Below are positions 45,152 to 53,611 of a stretch of DNA of 64,000 bases, piece by piece (within the stretch, counting starts at the first letter, position 1; each line of letters opens with the position of its first letter). Source of the DNA: Actinoplanes aureus. GTDB taxonomy: Bacteria; Actinomycetota; Actinomycetes; Mycobacteriales; Micromonosporaceae. The stretch lies in the NCBI RefSeq assembly GCF_015704865.1, contig NZ_JADQTO010000033.1, forward strand, positions 35,542 through 99,541, read 5' to 3'. Below the pieces are notes generated by a model, which had not been told where the DNA came from, made no database searches, and saw nothing but the letters and a program-made list of their open reading frames with translations. The position numbers were made by a program, and so were the translations under genes.

Positions 45152-45835
45152 AAAGAAGTCATCGCCATCCGGCACGTCCACTTCGAAAATCTCGGCAGCT
45201 TCGAAGAGGTGCTGCGGGACCGGGGAATGCGCGTCCGCTACCTGGAGGCCGGAAGCGACCGGCTCGCCGGTGACGCCGATCTTCTCGTCCTGCTCGGCGG
45301 GCCCGTCGGAGCGTACGAGAGCACCGAGTACCCGTTCCTGTCCGACGAACTCTCCCTGGCCCAGACACGGCTCGCTCAGGATGCCCCGATGCTGGGCATC
45401 TGCCTGGGGGCACAACTGATCGCCGCCGCAGCCGGTGCACGGGTCCATCCGCTGGGCGCCAAAGAGATCGGGTGGGGCGGGATCGAGCTTGCCGAAGCCG
45501 CAGCCGCCACACCGCTCGCGGCCCTCACCACGCCGGTTCTGCACTGGCACGGAGACACCTTTGACCTGCCCGCCGGCGCGGTCCATCTGGCCTCGACCCC
45601 GCCATGCCGCAACCAGGCCTTCTCTCTCGGGCGTCGCACCCTCGGGTTGCAGTTCCACGCCGAGGTGCAGGCCGCGGCCATCGAGTCGTGGCTGATCGGG
45701 CACGCCGCCGAGATCGCCGCAACACCCGGCATCTCCGTCGGCGGCCTCCGCACCGACACCGGCCGGCACGCGAGCCGGCTCGAAGTCCAGGGGCGGAAGT
45801 TCTTCCACCACTGGCTCGACCTGATCTCCCTCTGA
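45149..45835 (+). CDS. Class I glutamine amidotransferase-like protein
   Basis: 228 residues from ATG 45149; ATG 45053 would add an in-frame Pro-rich extension. The fold reads LVLLGGPVGAYESTEYPFLS, then MLGICLGAQLIAAAAGARV with the nucleophile Cys85 in an elbow, and LGLQFHAEV with His170 and Glu172, so the full Cys-His-Glu triad is present. This type (GMP-synthase-like GATase) usually hydrolyses glutamine to give ammonia, or acts on gamma-glutamyl compounds. No synthase domain is fused or adjacent. It lies 15 bp before the reductase gene. In an N-oxidation cluster it might supply nitrogen or remove a glutamyl group; that is a guess. Confidence 0.87.
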   Translation: MKEVIAIRHVHFENLGSFEEVLRDRGMRVRYLEAGSDRLAGDADLLVLLGGPVGAYESTEYPFLSDELSLAQTRLAQDAPMLGICLGAQLIAAAAGARVHPLGAKEIGWGGIELAEAAAATPLAALTTPVLHWHGDTFDLPAGAVHLASTPPCRNQAFSLGRRTLGLQFHAEVQAAAIESWLIGHAAEIAATPGISVGGLRTDTGRHASRLEVQGRKFFHHWLDLISL

Positions 45836-45850
45836 TCGCATGAGGACGAC

Positions 45851-46804
45851 ATGAGCACATGCTCCGCATTTGAGACAGACGTACGGATCGAGAGCAAGGA
45901 CCTGATCGCTGACGGCGTCGTCGCGCTGACCCTGCGAGAGGCGGACGGACGCCCGCTTCCGCGGTGGGCTCCCGGCGCGCACATCGACCTGATGCTCGGG
46001 GAACACACCCGGCAGTACTCGCTGTGCGGCGACCCCGGCGACGATCACCGGTGGCGGGTGGCGGTGCGCCGGGAGCCCGGCGGCCGCGGCGGATCTCTGG
46101 AGGTCCACGACCACCTGCGTGCCGACGACGTGGTCCGGGTGCGCGGACCACGCAACCACTTCCCGCTGCGGCCCGCCGCGCGGTACCTGTTCATCGCCGG
46201 CGGGATCGGCATCACGCCGATCCTTCCGATGGTGGCGGCCGCGGAGGCCGCCGGGGCCCGGTGGGGACTCTGGTACGCCGGACGGCGGCGCTCCGGCATG
46301 CCGTTCCTCGACGATCTGGCCGCGTACGGCGAACGCGTCTCGGTTCATCCCCGGGACGAGACCGGCCGGATCGACCTCGACACCTTGCTCGGCGACCCGC
46401 GACCGGACACCCTCGTGTACTGCTGCGGCCCCGGACCGCTGATCGAGGCGGTCACGAAGCGGTGCGCCGCCTGGCCGCCGCAGTCGCTGCACGTGGAGCG
46501 GTTCGCCGCGGGGTCGCGTACCGAGCCGGCCGTCGACGCCCCGCTGGAAGTCGTGCTCGCCCGCAGTGGACGGACCGTGGCCGCGACACCGGACCGGTCG
46601 ATCCTCTCCGCGGTGGAACAGGCCGGTGTGCCCGTACTCTCGGCCTGCGCCGAAGGCGTCTGCGGCACCTGCGAGACATTCGTCCTCGACGGTCTGCCCG
46701 ACCATCGGGACTCCATCCTCACCGAGGCGGAGCGGCGTGCCAACGACCGCATGATGATCTGCGTTTCCCGATCGCATACGCCACGGCTCGTACTGGACCT
46801 GTAG
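45851..46804 (+). CDS. Phthalate-dioxygenase-reductase-type flavoprotein with 2Fe-2S
   Basis: 317 residues from ATG 45851. The flavin domain has RQYSLCGDP (flavin binding), the NAD(P) domain has IAGGIGITPIL and VYCCGPGPL. A C-terminal plant-type ferredoxin domain follows, with Cys266, Cys271, Cys274 (SACAEGVCGTC) and Cys304. Order flavin-NAD-Fer2 is that of the PDR/VanB group, which passes electrons from NAD(P)H to an oxygenase. The AurF-like diiron enzyme is the only oxygenase in this direction nearby, so it is the likely partner. It starts 15 bp after the amidotransferase stop. Confidence 0.92.
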   Translation: MSTCSAFETDVRIESKDLIADGVVALTLREADGRPLPRWAPGAHIDLMLGEHTRQYSLCGDPGDDHRWRVAVRREPGGRGGSLEVHDHLRADDVVRVRGPRNHFPLRPAARYLFIAGGIGITPILPMVAAAEAAGARWGLWYAGRRRSGMPFLDDLAAYGERVSVHPRDETGRIDLDTLLGDPRPDTLVYCCGPGPLIEAVTKRCAAWPPQSLHVERFAAGSRTEPAVDAPLEVVLARSGRTVAATPDRSILSAVEQAGVPVLSACAEGVCGTCETFVLDGLPDHRDSILTEAERRANDRMMICVSRSHTPRLVLDL

Positions 46805-46922
46805 CTCTCGAGTCCCGCTGCGGGTTCTTGATCGTTATCAAGGGCGTCCGCTGGGGTTATGCCACCTGGCCGTCGCGGCTAGGGTGCGAGGAACGAGGCT
46901 CAGCACTCAACGAGGAGGGTCC

Positions 46923-48437
46923 TTGACGAATCTCGACCGGCGTTCCTTGTTGAAGGGTGGCGCGGCTGTGACTGCCGGCGCCGCCATCGCGGGCGGTCCG
47001 CTTGCCGGGTTCCTCGCCGGCCCCGCCGTGGCGGGTGCCGGCCGGGGCCCGCGCAACCTTCTGCGGGATGTGCCCGATCTGCGTGACGGCGTTGTCCGGC
47101 TGGCGCTGCCGGAGGGCTTCCAATACCGCTCGTTCCAGCAGAGCCGGCGGCCGCCGACACCGCCGAACGTCGTCCTCGACGACGGTTCCTATTTGCCCGG
47201 CCGCCACGATGGCATGGCGGCCTTCGACGGTCCCGGACGACGTCTGGTGACCCTGGTGCGCAACCACGAGGAGAACGGGTCCGCGCTCGGTGGTTCCTTC
47301 GGCGCAGCCCGCACACCGACATACGACACCTCGGCTCTCGGTGGCACCTCGACCGTGCACGTCACCCACCGTGGTGAGGTCGAGTTTTCCTACGCCAGCC
47401 TCTCCGGCACTCAGATGAACTGCTCCGGTGGCCGCATGCCCTGGGGCTCGTGGATCACCTGCGAGGAGACCGTCAACGGGTACGACGTCGCCGACGACTT
47501 CACCCGCGGCACGGCGGCGCCACCGACCACGTACGTGCAGAACGCCCGGCTGCAGAAGAACCACGGTTTCATCTTCGAGGTGCCGGTGCGCGGTGGGGCC
47601 ACGGCCACCCCGATCACCCACGCCGGCCGGTTCCCGCACGAGTCCGTCGCTTGGGATCCGAGAGGTGGCGCACTGTATCTCAGCGAGGACAACTTCGCGT
47701 TCCCGTCCGGCTTCTACAAGTACGTTCCGCCCAAGCATCCGAGGCGTGCAGGGCGGCTGCTCGACGGCGGCCGGCTCTACATGCTCAAGATCGTCGGCAC
47801 CGAAAACGCGGACCTCGCCGTGCACATGGCTGACGGCACGCGGTTCCGCGTGGAATGGGTCGAGATCGATGAGCCGTCGTTCGACTTCGGCCGCCCGGCA
47901 CCAGGCTCGGCGCCCAGCCGGACCAACGACGAGGCTCTGCAGTTCGTGAGTGGCCAGGGACTGGCCAGGGGCGCCGCCAAGTTCTCCCGGCTCGAAGGCA
48001 CGGTGTACGACCGGGGCTGGATCTACTTCACCTCCACACAGGGCGGGGTGGCACCGGGACCGACACAGCCGGACACCGTCGCGGGCTTCGGCCGGGGCTG
48101 GGGTCAGATCTGGGGATACCACCCCGGGAGCAAGACCCTGCACATGCTGTTCGAGTCACCCAGCCAGGACGTGCTCGACTTCCCGGACAATGTGACCACC
48201 AGCGCCCGCGGGACCCTCGTCGTCTGCGAGGACGGCGCGAACTTCAACTTTCTGCGTGGGCTGACCCGCAGAGGCGAACTATTCGACATCGCACAGAACA
48301 AGATCGACACCCAGCTCAACGACGAGTTCGCCGGGTCGACGTTCAGCCCGGACGGACGCACATTGTTCGTCAACATCCAGTCCACCGTGGGGCTGTCCCT
48401 CGCGATCTGGGGACCATGGGACCGCATCGACGTCTAA
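46923..48437 (+). CDS. Tat-exported PhoX/DUF839-like protein
   Basis: 504 residues from TTG 46923, chosen because GAGGAGGG lies five bases upstream and a Tat signal follows at once (NLDRRSLLKGGAAVTAGAAI). The body has PhoX-type features: VTLVRNHEENG, WGSWITCEETVNGY, KNHGFIFEVPV, HESVAWDPRGGALYLSEDNF, LVVCEDG and FVNIQS. PhoX phosphatases are calcium/iron beta-propellers with five acidic ligands and a conserved Cys; here EE, ED and CEDG segments are kept. It could be a phosphatase or an uncharacterised relative. It begins 118 bp after the reductase and may be its own unit. Confidence 0.82.
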   Translation: MTNLDRRSLLKGGAAVTAGAAIAGGPLAGFLAGPAVAGAGRGPRNLLRDVPDLRDGVVRLALPEGFQYRSFQQSRRPPTPPNVVLDDGSYLPGRHDGMAAFDGPGRRLVTLVRNHEENGSALGGSFGAARTPTYDTSALGGTSTVHVTHRGEVEFSYASLSGTQMNCSGGRMPWGSWITCEETVNGYDVADDFTRGTAAPPTTYVQNARLQKNHGFIFEVPVRGGATATPITHAGRFPHESVAWDPRGGALYLSEDNFAFPSGFYKYVPPKHPRRAGRLLDGGRLYMLKIVGTENADLAVHMADGTRFRVEWVEIDEPSFDFGRPAPGSAPSRTNDEALQFVSGQGLARGAAKFSRLEGTVYDRGWIYFTSTQGGVAPGPTQPDTVAGFGRGWGQIWGYHPGSKTLHMLFESPSQDVLDFPDNVTTSARGTLVVCEDGANFNFLRGLTRRGELFDIAQNKIDTQLNDEFAGSTFSPDGRTLFVNIQSTVGLSLAIWGPWDRIDV

Positions 48438-48445
48438 ACCGTCGA

Positions 48446-48461
48446 CCCGACGAAGGTCGGG
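48446..48461. terminator. Terminator hairpin between convergent genes
   Basis: CCCGAC (48446-48451), loop GAAG, GTCGGG (48456-48461), nine bases after the PhoX-like stop and 40 bases before the end of the convergent FAD gene. Short but perfect; likely serves the PhoX side. Confidence 0.5.
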
Positions 48462-48500
48462 GACGGCAAGAAGGCTCTTCTGGCGGGCGTGCCCGCTGCG

Positions 48501-49931
48501 TCATGGACTCCAGTCGGGGGCGGTGCGGCGGGTTGTCGCCGGTTGGGCACGGCGAGCCTGGCGGGCGGCGCGGAGGACCTTGGCCACCATCGTCGGTCGC
48601 AGCAGGATCGTTGCCGGTTCGATCAGGTGCTGCACCCGGATGATCGCGTCGGCCACCTCGGCGGAGACGTGGGTGGCCTGCACGATGCGGCGCTGGTACC
48701 AGTGCGTCACGGCTAGGCCACGCGGCCGTGGTCCGGTCGTGTCGGGATAGGCGAAGTCCGCCGAGGCCGCCATGTCCCAGGCGACGGCGATCAGGCCGGC
48801 GCTGCGGCGGTAGTAATCACGGGCCAGCGGTGCACCGGTTGAACCACGCTGGTCGAGACACTCCCCCAACGTGATCGCCTCCAGTGCGGCGACGGTCATG
48901 CCGTGCCCGTACACCGGATTGAAGCTGCACAGAGCGTCCCCGACGGCGACATAGCCAGCGGGGACCAGGCGGAGCCGTTCGAAGTGGCGCCGACGACTGG
49001 TCGGAAAGGAATAGGTGACCGGATCGCTCAACGGTTCGGCACCGCGCAGAAGCTCAGCGATCGACGACTCCGGCAGTTCGTCGGCGAATCGTTGGAAACC
49101 GTCGGGGTCGGTCGGGGCCCGGTCACCGTGGTAGCCGCCGAGGGTGACGAACCACTTGTCTCCCTCGACCGGGAAGGCCGCGCCGTACCGTCGGTGGCCG
49201 GGCGGGCTCTCCGCCGCCACGAGCATGCCGGGCCCGCCCAGGCGGTCGAGCCGGCCGCGGACCAGCCGGGTGGTGTAGTGCATGCGTACGGTAATCACTG
49301 ACTCCGGCGCGGCGGGGAAGCCCAACTCGCGCAGCCAGCTGTCGGAGCGACTACCGCGACCGCTGGCATCGACGACCAAGTCGGCCGGCAGCTTTCCACC
49401 ATCGGCCAGCTCCACCCCGCTCACCTGTTCGCCGGGGTGGCCGATCAGACCCGCGACGGCCGTGTCCGCGCGAAGCTCCACGTTCGGCAGCGTCCGCAAC
49501 CGGCGCCGCACGCAGCTCTCCAACAGAGGCCGGCTCATACAGAGCATGTCGATGCCGCTGTCCGCGCGGACCCGATGGCCGTCGAGCTGCCACACGATCG
49601 CGTCGCGGACCACGTCGATCCACCGCGCGCCCAACTCGACCAACTCGTCGGTCAGACCGGGGAACAGCTCCTCCAGCGCCGTACGTCCCACCGCCAGCAG
49701 GGCATGTGGATGCGCACCCTGCGGTACGCCCCGGCGGCCCTCGGCTCCGGCCGGCAGGTTGTCCCGGTCGACGACCGTCACCCGGGCAAACCGGTCCGCC
49801 AGCACCCGCGCGGCCGCCAGGCCAGCCATTCCCGCACCGATGACCACGGCGTCGCCGGTCACCGCCTTCCGCCCGGCCCCGCTGTCGTCGCGCACCAGGT
49901 GAGCGTGCCAGCCCGGATCCAGCGTGTCCAC
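48501..49931 (-). CDS. FAD-dependent oxidoreductase, monooxygenase/geranylgeranyl-reductase type
   Basis: 476 residues from ATG 49931; some start 75 bases later is possible. AVVIGAGMAGLAAARVLADR is the dinucleotide-binding motif at about residues 28-47, DLVVDASGRGSRSD is the DG-like second motif, and YVAVGDALCSFNPVYGHGMT is the third (GD...P) FAD motif. RGVPQGAHPHALLAVG is typical of squalene-epoxidase-like or halogenase-like proteins of streptomycetes. No halogenase WxWxIP motif is present. The substrate is unknown. It is the first of a minus-strand series but 122 bp separates it from the esterase. Confidence 0.85.
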   Translation of the reverse strand: MDTLDPGWHAHLVRDDSGAGRKAVTGDAVVIGAGMAGLAAARVLADRFARVTVVDRDNLPAGAEGRRGVPQGAHPHALLAVGRTALEELFPGLTDELVELGARWIDVVRDAIVWQLDGHRVRADSGIDMLCMSRPLLESCVRRRLRTLPNVELRADTAVAGLIGHPGEQVSGVELADGGKLPADLVVDASGRGSRSDSWLRELGFPAAPESVITVRMHYTTRLVRGRLDRLGGPGMLVAAESPPGHRRYGAAFPVEGDKWFVTLGGYHGDRAPTDPDGFQRFADELPESSIAELLRGAEPLSDPVTYSFPTSRRRHFERLRLVPAGYVAVGDALCSFNPVYGHGMTVAALEAITLGECLDQRGSTGAPLARDYYRRSAGLIAVAWDMAASADFAYPDTTGPRPRGLAVTHWYQRRIVQATHVSAEVADAIIRVQHLIEPATILLRPTMVAKVLRAARQARRAQPATTRRTAPDWSP

Positions 49932-50053
49932 AATGCATCACTGCGAGGTACGCACACCGATGCGGCACCGCACGTAGTTCACCAACGGTGAGACCGACGC
50001 CCCACTCCGCGCTGGGCCCCGAGGATTACGGACAAGACTTATGGCCAGGCGCT

Positions 50054-52237
50054 TTAGCTGTCGCCGGACCGGAACAGGCGTGGCGCGAAGTCGATGAGGT
50101 TCTTCTGCCACGTGTCCCAGCCGTGCGGGCCCGGGGTGATCCCGGCGAACTCGTACCTGATGCCGAGCCGGTCGAAGGCGTCCAGCGTCGCCATCGTGAT
50201 CGGGTACGTGAAGTCCGTGACGTTGCCCGTGTACACGCGCAGCAGCCTCGTACCTTCGTTGATCGCCGTCGCGTCGTAGCCCGTCGGCTCGCCGAAGACG
50301 CCCGCGGAGAACGTGCCGATCCAGGCGAACTCGCCCGGGCGCGACCTGACCACGTCGAGCGTCTGGAACCCGCCCATCGACAGACCGGCGAGCGCCTGCC
50401 GGTGCGGCTCGTGGGAGATGTGATAGCGGGCCCTCGCCGCCGGGACGATGCCTTCGAGCAGTTCCCGGGACAGGTCGGGCACGTTGCCGTTGGCCATCAC
50501 GACCACCATCGGCACGAGCGCGCCGTCCCGGAAATGGTTGTCGAGGATCTGCCTGGCGCGCCCCATCTCGACCCAGTCGGTGTAGTTCTGGCCGCTGCCG
50601 TGCTGGAGGTAGAGGACCGGATACTGCGCCGGGCGCGCGGGATCGTAGCCGGGTGGTGTCCACACGTACGCCTCCCGATCCTCCGCCGCCACCGTGCTGC
50701 GGTAGGTGAGCCGCTCGAGGGCGCCGCCGCGCCCGGCGGGGACGTCGGCGAGCAGGCGTGCCCGCTTGCCGGGTACGAGGAACGTGCTCCACGTCGGTTC
50801 CGTGGTGACGCTCGACGGGTTCGAGGTGTCCTTGTGCGAGACCCGGTCGACGATGAACTTGTAGTAGTAGAACCAGGGCTTGAGCGGCCCCACCGTCACC
50901 CGCCACCGGTCGCCGGCTCGGGTGAGCGGGACGTTGACCCAGCTACCGCCGGGCGCCCAGTTGCCCCAGAGCGTGACGTGCTGCGCACCGGCGAACTCGG
51001 TGCCGGTCTCGACCGTCACGAACGTGTCCCCGTTGGCCTCCCGGGACAGCCACGGCGTCGGCGTGGTGCCCGGCGCCGGCGGTGTGAACTCGTGTCGCAG
51101 GGGCGGATGACCCGCGCTGGGACCGTGGCCCGGGGCGGCCCGGAAGAGCCGGGGCACGAAGTCGGCCAGGTTCTCCTGCCACGCCTTCCAGTTGTGGCCG
51201 GCATCGGGGTTCACCCCGTCGAACTCGTGCCGGACGTGCGCCTTGCCGAGCGCCAACAGCAACCGATAGGTCGGGTTGTAGGCCGGGTCGGTGCGGTTCC
51301 CGGTGTAGAGCCTCAGCAGCCTTGTACTCGTGTTGACCGCCTCGGCGTTCACGCGCGGGCCACCGCCGGGGACGACACCGCCGAACGACCCGGCCCAGGC
51401 GAACTCGCCCGGGCGTGTCAGCGCGGTCCGCACCGCGCTCGCGCCGCCCGCCGACGCGCCGGCGATCGCCCGGTGACCGCCGTCCCGGGCGACGTGGAAC
51501 CGGCTGTGGACGGTCCGGACGAGCGGAAGAGCCGGGACGTCGGTCCGGTCCCCCATCACGACCACCATCGGTTCCATCAGGCGCTGGATCGACAGGTTGT
51601 CCAGAATCTGCCCGGCACGCCCGAGTTCGGTCCAGTCGGCGTGGCCTCCGCCTTCGCCGGGCTGCAGGTAGAGGACCGGATAGGGCCGCCGTCGATCGGC
51701 GTCGTATCCCGGCGGAGTCCAGACTGTCGCGGATCCGCCCGGGTAGGCGATCGTCTGGAGGGCCCCGCCGCGTCCCGGCGGCACATCGGCGATAAGCCGC
51801 GCGGAGTCACCCGGGACCAGGAACGTGCTCCAGGTCGGCTCGGAGGTGACCGCGGTGGGATTCGTGGCGTCCTTGACAATCTTGGTGTCGTCGCCGCGGA
51901 GGCGGTAGTGGTACAGCCCCGCCGGTAGCGGGCCGATTCTCGACGTCCAGGCGTCGCCGGATCGCACGAGCCCGAGTTCGGACAGGTTGAAGGACGGGCC
52001 GAAGTTCCCCTCGACGACGACGGCCGTGACATTACCCATGGTGTCGCGGATGTCGTCCGCCGGCACGGCGAACGACGCGAAACCGTCGGACACGGTCAGC
52101 CATGGTGCCGCCGCCGCTGCCGGCCGCACCGGGGCGGCGGCGGTCGCGACGCCCACCGCGACGGTGACGACCGCCGCACCGATCCGGCGCGTGCAGAACC
52201 GGCGGGTGCGCCGCTCGGGGCGGGATTCTGTCGTCAT
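50054..52237 (-). CDS. Tandem CE1-type esterase, two complete catalytic halves
   Basis: 727 residues from ATG 52237 (AGGAGAG upstream), signal peptide about 1-45. Each half has an N-terminal immunoglobulin-like (CBM48-type) domain ending TSEPTWSTFLVPG or TTEPTWSTFLVPG, then an alpha/beta-hydrolase domain (VWTPPGYD...PVLYLQ). The first nucleophile is in AIAGASAGGAS, the second in ALAGLSMGGFQ. The His is present in both (NPDAGHNWKAW; TPGPHGWDTW). So both may be active. CE1 members release ferulate or acetate from xylan, which fits the neighbouring xylanases. The two halves clearly arose by internal duplication. It lies 82 bp beyond the GH10 stop. Confidence 0.88.
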   Translation of the reverse strand: MTTESRPERRTRRFCTRRIGAAVVTVAVGVATAAAPVRPAAAAAPWLTVSDGFASFAVPADDIRDTMGNVTAVVVEGNFGPSFNLSELGLVRSGDAWTSRIGPLPAGLYHYRLRGDDTKIVKDATNPTAVTSEPTWSTFLVPGDSARLIADVPPGRGGALQTIAYPGGSATVWTPPGYDADRRRPYPVLYLQPGEGGGHADWTELGRAGQILDNLSIQRLMEPMVVVMGDRTDVPALPLVRTVHSRFHVARDGGHRAIAGASAGGASAVRTALTRPGEFAWAGSFGGVVPGGGPRVNAEAVNTSTRLLRLYTGNRTDPAYNPTYRLLLALGKAHVRHEFDGVNPDAGHNWKAWQENLADFVPRLFRAAPGHGPSAGHPPLRHEFTPPAPGTTPTPWLSREANGDTFVTVETGTEFAGAQHVTLWGNWAPGGSWVNVPLTRAGDRWRVTVGPLKPWFYYYKFIVDRVSHKDTSNPSSVTTEPTWSTFLVPGKRARLLADVPAGRGGALERLTYRSTVAAEDREAYVWTPPGYDPARPAQYPVLYLQHGSGQNYTDWVEMGRARQILDNHFRDGALVPMVVVMANGNVPDLSRELLEGIVPAARARYHISHEPHRQALAGLSMGGFQTLDVVRSRPGEFAWIGTFSAGVFGEPTGYDATAINEGTRLLRVYTGNVTDFTYPITMATLDAFDRLGIRYEFAGITPGPHGWDTWQKNLIDFAPRLFRSGDS

Positions 52238-52319
52238 CTCGCTGCTCTCCTCTCTCGTGCCGGGCAACCGGCCGTGCCCGGGGCACGGGCACGGCCGGTG
52301 GCCGGTGATCAGCCGCTAC

Positions 52320-53468
52320 CTAGCGGCGCGGAGCGCCTGCGGCAAGCGCCAGATCCTGCTGCAGCACGTGGTACTGGCCCTTCGGGTTCAGCTGCTCGTC
52401 GTAAATCAGGGCAGCGCCCTCCTGCGGGTTGGAGAACACGCCCGGCACCCACGAGTAGGCGTCGCCGAAGCCCCACGGCGTGAACGAGATGCAGGCACGC
52501 ACGGCCAGGCACGCTTTCAGCGTGCGCGACCAGTAGCTCTCCTGGGCGTACGGGGCAAGCGCGTTCACCGGCTCGTTGACGGCGTCCGGCTTGGTCAGCG
52601 TGCGGACGTCCACCTCGGTCAGGGCCACCTTCTGTCCCAGTGCGGCGAAGCGCTCCAGGTTGCTCAGCAGATCCGGGTAGCCGTACTGGGTGGACAGGTG
52701 ACCCTGGAACCCGACACCGTGAATCGGGACACGCTGTGCCTTCAGCGACTGCACCAAGGCGTACACCGCATTGCTCTTGGGCCCGGTGAACTCCAGGTTG
52801 TAGTCGTTGTAGAAGAGCAGGGCCTTGGGGTCGGCCTGGTGTGCCCAGCGGAACGCGTCGGCAATGTAGCCGGTGCCACCCCAGGCCTTGTACCAGATGG
52901 TCTCGCGGGGCTGCCCGTTGTCGTCGAAGGCCTCGTTGACCACGTCCCACTGCCAGATGTCGCCCTTGAAGTGGCGCACCTGGTCGAAGATGTGCTTCTT
53001 CAGGACCGCCTTCACCTCGTCGTTGGACAGGGTGGTGGTGTACCCGTCGGTGGACAGCCACGCGGGCAGTTGGCTGTGCCAGAGCAGCGTGTGGCCGCGT
53101 ACCAGCTGCTTGTTCTTCTTCGCGAACGCGACGAGCTGGTCCGCCTTTTCCCAGGTGTAGGTGCCGCGGGTGGCCTCAACCTCGGCCCACTTCATCGCGT
53201 TCTCCGCCGTGACGCTGGAGAACTGCTCAGCGGTGATCTGCGTGTACTTCTCGTTGGTGCCCAGCTCATCCGCGTTCACGGCTGTGCCGACGCGCAGGCC
53301 CACCCGCGCGGCCAGCGCCCGCAACGAATCGGCCGGGTAGGCGTGGCCCTGCGACGGCTTCGCCGCCACCGAGTCGGAGCCGGCTGTGGCGGAGCCGGCG
53401 AACGCGAGCTGGCCGCCCAGCAGTGCTGTGGCACTGGCGACAGCGAGAGAAAGCCAAGGACGACGCAC
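52320..53468 (-). CDS. Secreted GH10 endo-beta-1,4-xylanase
   Basis: 382 residues from GTG 53468, with AAGGAG five bases upstream. Signal peptide about 1-30 (LAVASATALLGGQLAFAGSA). The GH10 barrel has FSSVTAENAMKW, RGHTLLWHSQLP, then WQWDVVNEAF with the acid/base Glu at about residue 179, FQGHLSTQYG and ALTEVDVRT with the nucleophile Glu at about 285, and CISFTPWGFGDAYSW near the end. No binding module. A TCCGAAA-A-TTTCGGA palindrome 36 bp upstream matches the xylanase operator pattern of streptomycetes. Xylan specificity is strongly supported by family. Confidence 0.94.
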   Translation of the reverse strand: MRRPWLSLAVASATALLGGQLAFAGSATAGSDSVAAKPSQGHAYPADSLRALAARVGLRVGTAVNADELGTNEKYTQITAEQFSSVTAENAMKWAEVEATRGTYTWEKADQLVAFAKKNKQLVRGHTLLWHSQLPAWLSTDGYTTTLSNDEVKAVLKKHIFDQVRHFKGDIWQWDVVNEAFDDNGQPRETIWYKAWGGTGYIADAFRWAHQADPKALLFYNDYNLEFTGPKSNAVYALVQSLKAQRVPIHGVGFQGHLSTQYGYPDLLSNLERFAALGQKVALTEVDVRTLTKPDAVNEPVNALAPYAQESYWSRTLKACLAVRACISFTPWGFGDAYSWVPGVFSNPQEGAALIYDEQLNPKGQYHVLQQDLALAAGAPRR

Positions 53469-53503
53469 GGGAACTCCTTGCGAGGAGGAATGACGAAACG
53501 ACT

Positions 53504-53518
53504 TCCGAAAATTTCGGA
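53504..53518. promoter_or_regulatory. Xylanase-type operator upstream of the GH10 gene
   Basis: TCCGAAA-A-TTTCGGA is a perfect seven-base inverted repeat with one central base. It contains CGAAA-N-TTTCG, the repeat I recall from streptomycete xylan-utilisation promoters. It sits 36-50 bp upstream of the GH10 start; the xylose/xylobiose regulator itself is not in this window. Confidence 0.65.
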
Positions 53519-53611
53519 CTGCTTCCGTAAGTAACGAACGAAGGCAATCTATGTTCCCCTCCGCAGGCGGTCAAGAGCCGCGGAGGTGTTCCACTGCCGG
53601 TTGGCCGGACC

